NCBI GenBank assembly: GCA_030849805.1
Contig: JASANZ010002247.1
Location: 1 to 64,000, forward strand
Direction of reading: 5' to 3'
DNA from: Sergeia podlipaevii
Lineage: Eukaryota > Euglenozoa > Kinetoplastea > Trypanosomatida > Trypanosomatidae
DNA: 64,000 nt
A program made the position numbers and the translations under genes. The notes under the pieces are model-generated. The model had not been told where the DNA came from, searched no databases, and worked only from the letters and a program-made list of their open reading frames with translations. Every line of letters starts with the position of its first letter. Position 1 is the stretch's first letter. Below, one piece after another: positions 39,341 through 49,144 of the stretch.

Positions 39341-40790
39341 ATCGGCGGACACACCTATGTTGCTGTAGTTACTTTTTTTTCTTTTTTTTTCTCTCTCTTC
39401 TCTCTTGTTCGCTCAGAAGACAAAAAGCTTCTCTCAAAGAAGAAAAAAAGAAGGAAGAAGATGCGGAGCGAAAACAGATACAAGATGATATATACAGTCG
39501 ACGACGCGAGTATATGCGTCTGTGCCTGTGTATCTGTATTTGTGTACAAAAAAAAGAAGTGGAATGTAGTCTCTTGTGATGCCCCCCAGACGGTAAACAA
39601 AACTTTTTCCCCCCTCCTCTTTTTGTATTTCGATACTTTGTAGATCGCTTGCTAAGATCGCCCTGACAACGTGGAGTTGAATATGATGCACCTAGAAAAG
39701 AAAAAGGAAATAGAAAAAGCGGTCTGCTAAAAAAAAGTGAATCTCTTCAGCCAGCGAGCGCTTTCTTCTGTTCTTTCTTTCCCTTCCTCCCTTTTTTTTT
39801 TTGCCTCAAATGATGTCGCGGCTATAGTTGAGATTCCAAATAAAGAGTGACTACTGCTCGAAAGAATACGGAATGTATATATGAATAGGCACTGGATAAC
39901 ATAAATAGAAAATGGAAAAGAGAAAAAAGGGAGAGTAAAACAGTATACATAGCACTTCAATGAAATCATTTCTTTTTAAAGGTATATTCAGCAATGGAAT
40001 TCTCGAAATACGAACTCCACATAACGTAGCTCTATATGTTCACTGCACCTCTTGCAGATGAGGCGTGTAAGAAGCTTGTCTCTCTTTGTTTCTCTCCTTT
40101 TTTTTTGTCACGTTCACAATTTCCATCTTTGCATTCGAAATGTCATTTCAAAGAACGAAAAAAAAAAAGAAGAGGGTGAAAAGAAGAAAAGGTGGAAAAA
40201 GATAATGAGACTCATTTTTTACTACATATATATGATGTGGATCACAAACACAAGCAATTCTAAGTATCTATTTCATCCATTTCTTCAAAAAAAAAAAAAG
40301 AGTCAGCAGGAAAACACGCCTTTGTGGGCCTGTCGTTCATCTTCCGTATTGCTCCAATTTTTCGTTTACAACAACAATAAGGAAAAAAGAAGAAAATGTA
40401 AGTTGTCCCCTTCATAGTACGTAGAATAACAGTGATACATATCTAAAAGAATCATGGAGTCAAAGAAATATAGGTGAATAAAAAAACAAAAAAAAATTCT
40501 AAAAGATCTAAATTTCTAACCAGAAGAGAAATAAGTTGAAACGTGAACTAGAATGAAAAAAAAGGTGAAGCGATACAGAAAAATCTGTCACAAAAGTTGT
40601 ACACGCACATACACAGTAGTAGAGAAAAAAAATCATCAAAAAGATAGTCTATCTGGAAAGTAATAGCAAATTCCATTTCTAATTGATAGGCTAGCTTCCT
40701 CGTACGCGTAAAAAAAAAAAAAATGAGAAAGAAAGAAGGAGAATAGCCCTGCTTGCTCTCTTTCGACTATTGCATCTCCTCTTACTACCC
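39341..40790. other. Intergenic spacer (about 1.4 kb)
   Basis: RPT6 leader and upstream pyrimidine tract on the transcribed strand (complement of 39437-39460), then an AT-rich region with many poly-A runs. A 121-codon plus frame at 40052-40417 is Lys/Asn/Phe-rich and rejected. Confidence 0.6.
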
Positions 40791-43424
40791 TTACACATAC
40801 CCGCATGGGTCTCTACGGTCACCCTCACTCACGGCAAGCTCATGACGGAACTTTTTAAAAGAGTCTGATGCGTCTTGTTGTATACCCACTGCCGCTGCCA
40901 TTACCTCCGTCGTCGTTCCCGGATCTTGGCACTCTCCAGGTTCAATGAGCCCACTGTTCCGTGTAGCGCTAGACCCTGGCAACATACTTTTGCGTTGAGT
41001 AGGGCTTATGCCTCGTAGCATGTCCTCCAGGCACCTTTTACGAGAGCGAAGTAGCTGCAGACCGCTACTACACTTGCCTGTTCTAGTAGTCGCGCTCACA
41101 CCTCCACCACGGAAGCCCGTCAAACTGCTACCTCCTCCAATCACCGTTGTAGACATGTACTTTGGACTGCCAGTGCAGCTGCTGCTGCTCCTGCCGCCTC
41201 CGCCAGGGCCTTCGCAGCCATTAGTAATGTCACTAAAAAGCGGTGATGAGCAACCCCCAAACGTCAGCATGCTCTCCCCAAAGAGAGCGCTATGCAGTGG
41301 CGGTGCCGGAGCCTGTGGAGCGCCAATACTCCTACTGTTCTGGTCATCTCCGGCTTCTTCACAAAATAGACGTTTGCGAGTGGGCGAGGAGTTCACGGCG
41401 AGTTGAAGCATCTGATACTCCACCTCAGTACTCTGATCATCAGCTCGTGTCGGGGTGAAATGACTGGCACTCTCGTTGTTGTTGCTGCTACTATAGCTAT
41501 TCTTTTGTGGGTTGTTGGTGTGGCTGTACAGTGAGGCGAGATACACGGCGTTCTCCGCACAGGCAAGAGAAGGCACATCAGGACAGTCCCCTGGCATTCC
41601 ACGTGACACACACTCCAAACCACCCACACCCACACCACCACCAGGAGCAACGGTTCCACCAACCATCCCCACCTTCTCTCTGCCGCTTCTATCTAATGTA
41701 TTATTGGTGATGTTACGCGTACTTTTGGCTTGCTCCCACATCTTCATTTGCCTGTGGGTCAGACGGCGCAGGGTGCTACTACTACTACCAGTACTCTCCC
41801 CGGGAAGACCAGAAAGAAAAAAGGGATGTCCCACTGTCGGCTGGGAAACAGTTTGCGGGTAGTCGGACGTGGCGGCAGCGTAGTCGCTTGCTAATATAGG
41901 ACTAATACCCGCTGTCGACAAGTTTCCTATCAGCATCTCTTCCTCCTCCTCTTCTCCCTCTTGATTCCTACGACACTGCTCGTATCGACCCGCACTGCAC
42001 GAGCACCGGCCTCCACTGTAGCTCCCTTGCTCGCAAGCAACACTGCTGTTGCCGCCCTTGCCAACAGTGATGCAGTAGAGATTAGAAGAGGGCGAGGCAC
42101 TTCTTCTTTTGCCCGAAGAACCCGAGCCCGCGGGAAGAGAGGAGCTGCGGTGATACGCCTTGCGAGGGGCGTGATCCAAGTCTGTGAAGGGTGACACACT
42201 GACCACCGCCGCTAGTGCAGTACAGTTATCGCCTGCGAGCGATATGTCTTTTTCTGGCTGTGTAAGGTATAGGCCGCCCCCACTCTGCTGTGACAACGCA
42301 CCACCTTCCGTGTACTGTGGTTGCTGTTGAGAGAGACACGGCGCGTACTCCTGCGTGTCGGCGCACAAGGCCGGATCGGCATCGCCACTATCCATTTCCG
42401 GTTCTTCTGCAGTACTGTCGTCAGTTGGATATCTGATGTAGGCGGCGTCGCTGCTCGTGAAGGGATGGTTAGTGTAAGAATTCTGAGTAGAGCACTGCGA
42501 CATAGCTGTAACGGCAGGATAGCCGCTCTCGTCCTTCCGATTTGCCGCCATTTTACACTCGCTCGCTCCTCCCTCTTCTTCTCCGTGGCCCACATCCATG
42601 TGGCCCTCCTGATGCCGTTGCTGCCAAGCAGCCACCAGACAATCTGACCGCGACGTGTGTGTCACTGGAGATACAAGAAGGTCCGCTTCGTGTGTGCATC
42701 CTCGTCCAACATTGGAGAGGTCCTCACTATTGCTAGCACCTTGACATCCTCCATGTTGCGCCTCTTTCTTTCCTACCCAAGACGGACTACTGTCGCTACC
42801 AAGAAAGACACCCGGCACAGTGTGCTGCAGACTTCCCTCACAGGTCGCCGCCCCGTTTGTATGCTGCGGCTGCGCACTCGTGGACCCATCGCTGAGGATT
42901 CCAGTCGTCGTGCGCGCGTGCAACACCGTTGGCCGCCCCAAGCACAACGCAGGAGAGCTAAGCAGTGCAGATGAGCTTGCATCCTCCCGCTCAGTTCTGC
43001 CCTCCCCAGGTGCAACACCAGCGCGAGCCGCAGCTGACCCTGCACATGGGGAGAAATCTAGATACAAGGGACGGCCTTGGAGGGGGCCTGTACTGCCAAA
43101 AGCGCTGCTACTAGTCCCCGTCCCACTACTCCAAGTTGTCATTCGGCATTCTTGTGCGGTGGAAAAGCGGGCCTGGGCGGCAGAGCGGGCACTACACGCG
43201 GAGGGACATGGAAGGGACTGGCAGCGGTGCTGGCGAGGGTAGAGGTGGCTCTGGCCATCACCCTCCTCCTCATCGCAGCTATCGGCGTGTGCGTGGTCAA
43301 ACCCTTCTCTAGAAGTAGTCGGTGTTAAAAGACGTACGGTGTATCGGTGAGGCTCAGGGGTGCGTGGATGTGAAACCCAGTCACACATGCCGCTATCGTC
43401 GCCACCCTCAGCCGCCATATGCAT
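40791..43424 (-). CDS. Large disordered Ser/Gly-rich protein with CDK-type sites and a cyclin-docking motif
   Basis: An 877-aa protein I do not recognise. It is almost entirely low complexity (Ser, Gly, Gln, Thr, Ala), without hydrophobic core, signal peptide or membrane helix. Many Ser/Thr-Pro sites occur. Near the C terminus SSPTRKRLF (679-687) combines a minimal CDK site (S680-P-T-R) with an RxL cyclin-docking motif (R685/L686-F687 context KRLF), and a second basic block RSRKRCLEDMLRGISPTQRK is at 793-812. An acidic Glu run lies at 490-496. The helical piece KMWEQAKSTRN (561-571) is one of few ordered segments. These features fit a phosphoregulated cell-cycle or cytoskeletal scaffold, but this is inference. 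ATGs at 43424 and 43418 are both plausible starts. Confidence 0.7.
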   Translation of the reverse strand: MHMAAEGGDDSGMCDWVSHPRTPEPHRYTVRLLTPTTSREGFDHAHADSCDEEEGDGQSHLYPRQHRCQSLPCPSACSARSAAQARFSTAQECRMTTWSSGTGTSSSAFGSTGPLQGRPLYLDFSPCAGSAAARAGVAPGEGRTEREDASSSALLSSPALCLGRPTVLHARTTTGILSDGSTSAQPQHTNGAATCEGSLQHTVPGVFLGSDSSPSWVGKKEAQHGGCQGASNSEDLSNVGRGCTHEADLLVSPVTHTSRSDCLVAAWQQRHQEGHMDVGHGEEEGGASECKMAANRKDESGYPAVTAMSQCSTQNSYTNHPFTSSDAAYIRYPTDDSTAEEPEMDSGDADPALCADTQEYAPCLSQQQPQYTEGGALSQQSGGGLYLTQPEKDISLAGDNCTALAAVVSVSPFTDLDHAPRKAYHRSSSLPAGSGSSGKRRSASPSSNLYCITVGKGGNSSVACEQGSYSGGRCSCSAGRYEQCRRNQEGEEEEEEMLIGNLSTAGISPILASDYAAATSDYPQTVSQPTVGHPFFLSGLPGESTGSSSSTLRRLTHRQMKMWEQAKSTRNITNNTLDRSGREKVGMVGGTVAPGGGVGVGGLECVSRGMPGDCPDVPSLACAENAVYLASLYSHTNNPQKNSYSSSNNNESASHFTPTRADDQSTEVEYQMLQLAVNSSPTRKRLFCEEAGDDQNSRSIGAPQAPAPPLHSALFGESMLTFGGCSSPLFSDITNGCEGPGGGGRSSSSCTGSPKYMSTTVIGGGSSLTGFRGGGVSATTRTGKCSSGLQLLRSRKRCLEDMLRGISPTQRKSMLPGSSATRNSGLIEPGECQDPGTTTEVMAAAVGIQQDASDSFKKFRHELAVSEGDRRDPCGYV

Positions 43425-44040
43425 ATTTCTACAATATATATGAAACACCTAAGAACTCTTCTAGGCGCTTTTCGTCTTTCTCTTTGACCGTATTTCTGCG
43501 TAGTAATCGTTTCTCCGGTTTTGAATTATTTGCTATAGAAACAAAAAAAAACCCGAAGCAACAGTGAAAAAGTAGGAAAGTGAGGTTTAAAATATATATT
43601 TGCAATCTAAACGTTTTTCTTCAAAAAAGCGATAAAAAAATATATGTAAAAAATATATGTATATATATATTATTGAATAGGCGAACTTGTAAGTAACTAA
43701 AAGTAGTTTCTTGCCTTTCAGCTTGCCCTATACAGATAGATGGTAAAAATGCAACAAAAGCAGCAGCGGTGTAATTAATATATATATATATAGAGAGAGA
43801 GAGAGGGAATTTCCCCCAAAAAGAGTATGCACGTAATACAAGTACTGCACACAATCCTTTGCGTACAATAAACTGGTGTATGTGTGTATGTATGTGTGCG
43901 CTCTACCCCTACTATCTAAAGAAATGACGGCAAATTCAGAGTGATCTCTCAAAGATACACGACCACCACCACCTGCAAAAAAAAAAAAGAAGATAGAGAC
44001 ACTCCTTCCTAATCCCTCCTTTGCATAGAAGCGCAGACAC

Positions 44041-44075
<35 letters not shown>
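44041..44075. repeat. (AAT)n microsatellite
   Basis: About 11-12 perfect AAT units, the longest trinucleotide repeat in the window. Confidence 0.92.
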
Positions 44076-44077
<2 letters not shown>

Positions 44078-45243
44078 GAGAGAGAAGAAAAAAGAAAAAG
44101 ATGAAAGGAGATAAGGTCCGGAAATGCATGAATGTGTGATGCGGCCAGCACACAGCGCGCTATCGGCAGCACATACACCCATGTGTATCTAAGTATCATC
44201 CAGTAGCATAAATGATGAAAATAGCATAACACATCTACGAAAGTGAGTACGCGATTCCTCTATTCATTTTTCCTCTCTTTTGCTGCTGGTAAAGTGTCTT
44301 CTAGTACAAGTGAAGGATATATATATATATATCGCTGTTAATATTCTTACAACCCTTCTCATGTGTGTGCATAAATGGACAGATCTGCTGACATCACAGG
44401 GAATAATGAAAGAGAGAGGAGAAATATCTTTTTATATATAAAAAAGGAACACGTATCTGGTTCCTTTTTCCTTTGCTTGAATAACTGTTTCTTTCAACTA
44501 CACAAACACAAAATGAGAGAGAGAGAAAGCGCAATTATATATATATGTAAAGGAGGAGGGATCAGCAAACGTTGCTGATATGTAGGCACAAAGCACCTCC
44601 CACACACACACACACATACACGCACGCACTCTCTCTTTCTTTCTTTCTCTTCCTCCTCACCTGCACATTCTCCCAACTGAAAACACAACGTGGACAATAA
44701 AAATTAGAAAAGGCAATAAACCCTCTCAACACAACCCCACCCTCACAACAAACCTCGCAAGGGTATCATAAATAGCGCTCTGCAGCACATACGTGTGTGT
44801 GTGTATTTTTGCGTAGAGTGCCAGGCAATACTCGCAGCGTCTCTCACAACCCCCGCACATCACATACATAAAAAAGTTTCTTCAGAGAAAAAAAGTATAT
44901 ATATATGAAGAAGAAATGTAAAGGCAAGTAACAATGATTAGACCAATCTTGGCTAGATTCTTTCTTTTTTTTTTGTGTATGTGTGTGATTTCGTGAGCGG
45001 AGGGAGTGCTTCCTTTGGACTCTACACAAAACTTACAATGCCCCTTTCATACACGACGATAATGAAATGTAAATAATTGAAAAAAAAAAATTGGATCTAC
45101 TACTATCCCCCCTCTTCCCCCCCCCTTTCCTCAAAACAGATAACACACACACACACCTGCTGTCTCTATCCGTGCAATCTACTACTACCTCTTAGGCAAG
45201 AGAAGCAGCAACCCCACAGTATCCTTGCGAGTTTCATTTTTTG

Positions 45244-45264
45244 CTCTCTCTCTCTCTCTCTCTC
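45244..45264. repeat. (CT)n microsatellite
   Basis: About 10 CT units (GA on the transcribed strand) immediately after the stop of the 565-aa gene at 45281. Confidence 0.85.
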
Positions 45265-45280
45265 CTTGATCCCATGTGTC

Positions 45281-46978
45281 CTACATGATCAGAGGCGCAG
45301 TCACGTCAAACAAAAGCTTCCTCCTATACGCGTACGGGTTAGGCTGTCCAGCAGCACCGTTCGACAATCCATCTGCGTCCACGCCACGATTGCTTGCCGA
45401 CATGCCCTGTGGGGAGGCAGAGCAAGATGTGCCAGCTGCACCGGCGCCGCTTGGTTTGAAAGCGGCAGCGCGCGGAGTGGGAGTAGTCTTGCGACTGCCG
45501 GCCTTTTTAGAGGCAGTGCGCTTGCCGCCCTTGCTCTTGGTACGTGCACGATGCTTTGCAGGCATTGGGGTTGGCGTGCTCGTCCTCGACGCCGTATCCG
45601 TCGCCTCCGAGGAGACCGCGCGCTTGCTAGCGTCAGGCTTTAATGCTTTCTCCTTGCCGGCTGCTGATTGCGCTGCGACCTCCTCCACAGCAGCAGCGGC
45701 TTCCTGCTCCTCCTTGGCGGGCTTCGGAACAAACTTGTAGCGTCCTGGAATGATCGATGCGCAGCGAGGAGCACCAAGAGTGGACGTCGTCCTGCGTGGT
45801 GTGGTACCCATCGCGGGAGAGGCTCGACGTGATGCGTTTGGGGGCGGCGCCAGGAGCGAGTATTGATTGCGTGGCGTCTGGTGTGGTGGGCCACCAGCGG
45901 CAGCAGCAGGCGCGCTGGAAAGACCATCATTTGTGCCAGCAGTCATATGGCCCGCCTGGGGACTGAGTCTGGGGGTGGTAGGGGCGATATCATCCTCCTC
46001 GCCGTAGTCACTGACCGCGACAGGGCTAGATGGGCGGCTTAAAGGAGCCTCCCCTTCAAGCTTATGCCTCACAATGTCGCGCCGGTGAGGGGTGGGAATG
46101 AGTCCATCATTGCTGAGCGGTTGTTGCTGCATTTGCAATTGGCGCCGAGTAGGTGGGCCCCTATGAATACGACTGTGAGCACGCGGCGTAGGGGTGGTGG
46201 GGACATTCATGGGCTCCGTCATCGACATACGCATCGGGGAGACCGCACGCGCCGCACTATACCGCGCCTCCAGTTCATTGATGTGATTTTTCCGATAGTC
46301 CTTAATAACGGACCGGATGTGGGAGTATTGATTGTGGACGCCGTTGCTACGGTTTTGTGCGCCACGCTTCACCCCAGTCATGTATGGATCCTCAATAACA
46401 GGGCTTGTGACAGTGTGGCGGTTGGGGTCCACTTGGTCTAGATAGCGGGATTTGCTAACATTGTGACGAGGGGTGGACACCCGCCGTCCGCCTTGCTGCT
46501 GCTGTCGTCCATCCGTGATCGCGCGCTCGGTGGGAGACATCAGCGCCAGTGTAGGAACTGAGGTTCCACTGTAAAACTTCTCGCGAGGCCCAGCGAGCTG
46601 GCTTGTGGTCCAGTCACGAGTGGAGAGCTGTTGCACAATGGCATCCTCGCGGGATGCAGGAAGAGCAAGCGTAGAGGGATCCCGGTATCGTGGTGTGAGC
46701 TCGTCCTCTGCTCGACGACGGATTTCCGCGGCGCGTGGGGAGAGGTCTCTGTGGGTTGCCAGCTTGGGATGCAGGAAGGCGCCCGATGGGGACGCGAGAG
46801 AGCGGGAGCGGCGGTCTTGATTGTACATTGACTGGAGCAGACGCTCTTCGGTCTGCGACTGTGGCGCAGGGCTGACGCGAAGACTGTTGTCGACGGCGGA
46901 ACTGTCGTTCTTGCTAGCGTGAGCAAGTACCACGTCCGTGTGATAACCGTCATGGCTATCTGAGTTGACGTCGGTCAT
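45281..46978 (-). CDS. Basic Ser/Thr-Pro-rich disordered protein, 565 aa
   Basis: Not recognised. A strongly basic, Pro/Ser/Thr/Arg-rich protein with dozens of SP and TP dipeptides, many in S/T-P-R settings (SPRAAEIRRR, STPRHNVSK, PTTPTPRAHSR, IPTPHRRDI, KTTPTPRAAA), a pattern common in microtubule-associated and CDK- or MAPK-regulated proteins. One helical stretch (SHIRSVIKDYRKNHINELEARY, about 216-237) may form a short coiled coil. The second half has a Lys/Ala/Thr-rich, histone-H1-like region (RTKSKGGKRTASKKAGSRK). The extreme C terminus RRKLLFDVTAPLIM contains another RxLxF-type docking motif (R553-K-L-L-F557). No membrane helix or enzyme motif. A microtubule-binding or chromatin-binding role is possible but unproven. 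Confidence 0.72.
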   Translation of the reverse strand: MTDVNSDSHDGYHTDVVLAHASKNDSSAVDNSLRVSPAPQSQTEERLLQSMYNQDRRSRSLASPSGAFLHPKLATHRDLSPRAAEIRRRAEDELTPRYRDPSTLALPASREDAIVQQLSTRDWTTSQLAGPREKFYSGTSVPTLALMSPTERAITDGRQQQQGGRRVSTPRHNVSKSRYLDQVDPNRHTVTSPVIEDPYMTGVKRGAQNRSNGVHNQYSHIRSVIKDYRKNHINELEARYSAARAVSPMRMSMTEPMNVPTTPTPRAHSRIHRGPPTRRQLQMQQQPLSNDGLIPTPHRRDIVRHKLEGEAPLSRPSSPVAVSDYGEEDDIAPTTPRLSPQAGHMTAGTNDGLSSAPAAAAGGPPHQTPRNQYSLLAPPPNASRRASPAMGTTPRRTTSTLGAPRCASIIPGRYKFVPKPAKEEQEAAAAVEEVAAQSAAGKEKALKPDASKRAVSSEATDTASRTSTPTPMPAKHRARTKSKGGKRTASKKAGSRKTTPTPRAAAFKPSGAGAAGTSCSASPQGMSASNRGVDADGLSNGAAGQPNPYAYRRKLLFDVTAPLIM

Positions 46979-47251
46979 GATGATTGCAGAACTCCACTGC
47001 TCTCTTTTGTGTTTCTTTACTTTCCCCTTTTAAAAAAAGGAAGAAAGCGACAGCAACAATAACACAAGTCCTATACTTGATAGATCCCTCTTATGTGCAA
47101 TGGTGGGTGTGCGCGTTTCCTTAAAGAATACTTTCCTTCTATTTTTCCCAAAAAGGAGAAAGATTCCAGTATAAGAAACGTGATTTCTTTTCTAATCTAA
47201 CAGGATTATATCCAAACCGAGCAATTAAACAAAAAAGAACAGCAACAACAA

Positions 47252-47277
47252 AATAATAATAATAATAATAATAATAA
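47252..47277. repeat. (AAT)n microsatellite
   Basis: About eight to nine AAT units in the spacer upstream of the 565-aa gene. Confidence 0.88.
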
Positions 47278-47622
47278 GTAGTGTCGACAGAAAGTAAAAG
47301 GAAAGAAGAACCGGACACGGGCGGCAAGAACAAAAAGCCGTAAAACTATTATATGTGTGTCTGTGGGTATCTAAATGATTCGTGTATATAGTGACTACTG
47401 CTATTGGAAATCTACTGATGTGTATTGAGCGGTGAAAACAATTTTAAAAGGAAGAAAATATATTGTTATTAGTAATAACCAAAAAAAAAAGGAAGAAAAC
47501 ATGAATGATGAGAGCAAATATTTACATTGTTAGAATACGTACATGTAGTTAAGATAAAGATCACAGCGTCAAACACCATGTAGCAAAATGCGACGCTACA
47601 TTTATTCAACAACAGTAGTCGC

Positions 47623-47666
47623 TATATATACATATACAAATATATATATATATATACATATACAAA
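47623..47666. repeat. 18-nt direct repeat in TA-rich tract
   Basis: The unit TATATATACATATACAAA occurs at 47623-47640 and again at 47649-47666, separated by eight bases of TA repeat. Confidence 0.8.
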
Positions 47667-49144
47667 TTGCTACAGTAAAAAAAGAAATGCATATTTTTTT
47701 TTCTTTTGAATATGTATATCGACGCGTAAAGCTACGGACTTGAACACTCAACTAAAGTGTCAATGAACTCACTAACAATGAAACGATAAAGTAATGATAA
47801 AAATACAGTCAGAGAAAAAAAAAACTCATTCGGCTACTCTAATATATATATAGATAGATATACAACTCTCCAAAGGCACGCGTAAGGGAGGACAAGCGGT
47901 GAATAATAGTAAAAAAAAAAAGTAAATAATAGCAACTACAAAAAAAGGAATATATGTTGATTTTGAGTCTCAATATGACCTCTACAAGTACCCTCCCCTT
48001 CCCCCTCTCTCTCACTCTCTCTCTCCTTTCCCCTCATCACATGCGCAGTGTTCTTGTGTGTAACAGATAAAGAGTCTGGCAGCTGCTCGCAAGAAAAAAA
48101 AAAAAAAAGCAAAGGAGCGGCCGCGGCATGCGCAAGAAGAAGATGAAGAAGGGGAGGACGGGGAGGAATCAATCAATGCCTACAGTAAGGCGGCACATCA
48201 AAACTATGTGGGTGTAAGAACTGGTACTAAACCAAAAAGCTAGGGAAAAAAATATTGAAAGTGGTGAAAAAAAAAAAACACGCAAAAGAACAAGCAGCAG
48301 CAGCAGAGATCAAATAATAATAATAATAATAAACAACATCTAATGTAGCCCCGCTTAAAAGTAAATAAAGGCATATAAAAGCTTTTCATCACCTTAGAAA
48401 AAAAAAAGATGCACGTTTTGCTTTCATCAATATAATCGTGATTCAGCCAGCAAGAAGAAAGAAACAAAAAAAGATCGGATACACATACACACACACACTC
48501 ACAGAGAGAGAGATGCACACGTCCCTGCCGTAACTATGCATGTGATAGTGTCTTCTTTTTTTTCTTTCTTTCTTTCTCTCTTTCTCTCTATCGCTGTCTG
48601 TTGCTGAGAATAAGTGTAGATAAAAAAAAAGAAAGCTAAATGGCTAGGAAAATGTTTAGAAAAGGAAATGAAAGAAAACCAACATCAGTCTCATGACCAT
48701 CTTGTTCTGTCTTCATTTCATTCAACACCACATTTGTGGCGACAAGCATACAAAAGAAAAGAAAAGAGATCTCCCTTTTGTTTTCAGAAGGGTTTATTTA
48801 TGCTGTGCATCGCTTTCTTGTTTCACCAACACTCACTTCTCCTCCAGTCCTCACGATCGTCCTTTTCATAATATAATTTAACGAAAAAATAATCGTAACT
48901 CTGCGCACCTGGAAACAAGGGAAAGGAAAATGGAAGAGAAAGAAAATAACACGACGACAATGTGTAAACAGAGAAAAAATGCAAAGGATCTCTTTCCTCT
49001 CTCTCTCTCTCTGTGGGTGTGCGATTATGCCCACCTCGACGGTCCCTCCTGTTTCGATTGCCACACACCAGACCCCCACTGATACATATATAGAGAGAGA
49101 GGGAGATAGAGAGACGCGAGATGCCATCTAAAACGACTTGTGCC

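Larger units (their letters stand above)
43425..45280. other. Long intergenic spacer (about 1.9 kb)
   Basis: Repeat-rich: (TA)n-(GA)n at 43778-43806, (AAT)n at 44041-44075, (TA)n at 44319-44332, CA repeat at 44603-44618 and (CT)n at 45244-45264. Minus frames of 77-141 codons are Phe/Leu/Ser translations of these tracts. No gene. Confidence 0.6.
46979..49144. other. Longest intergenic spacer (about 2.2 kb)
   Basis: AT-rich, with (AAT)n at 47252-47277, an 18-nt direct repeat around 47623-47666, poly-A runs (48091-48107), (AAT)n at 48316-48331 and a GA tract at 49090-49112. No frame shows coding bias, and I recognise no structured RNA by eye. Confidence 0.55.

Noticed and set aside
43728..44153. 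141-codon minus-strand frame
   Set aside because: Translates (AAT)n, poly-A and (TA)n tracts; looks like spacer.
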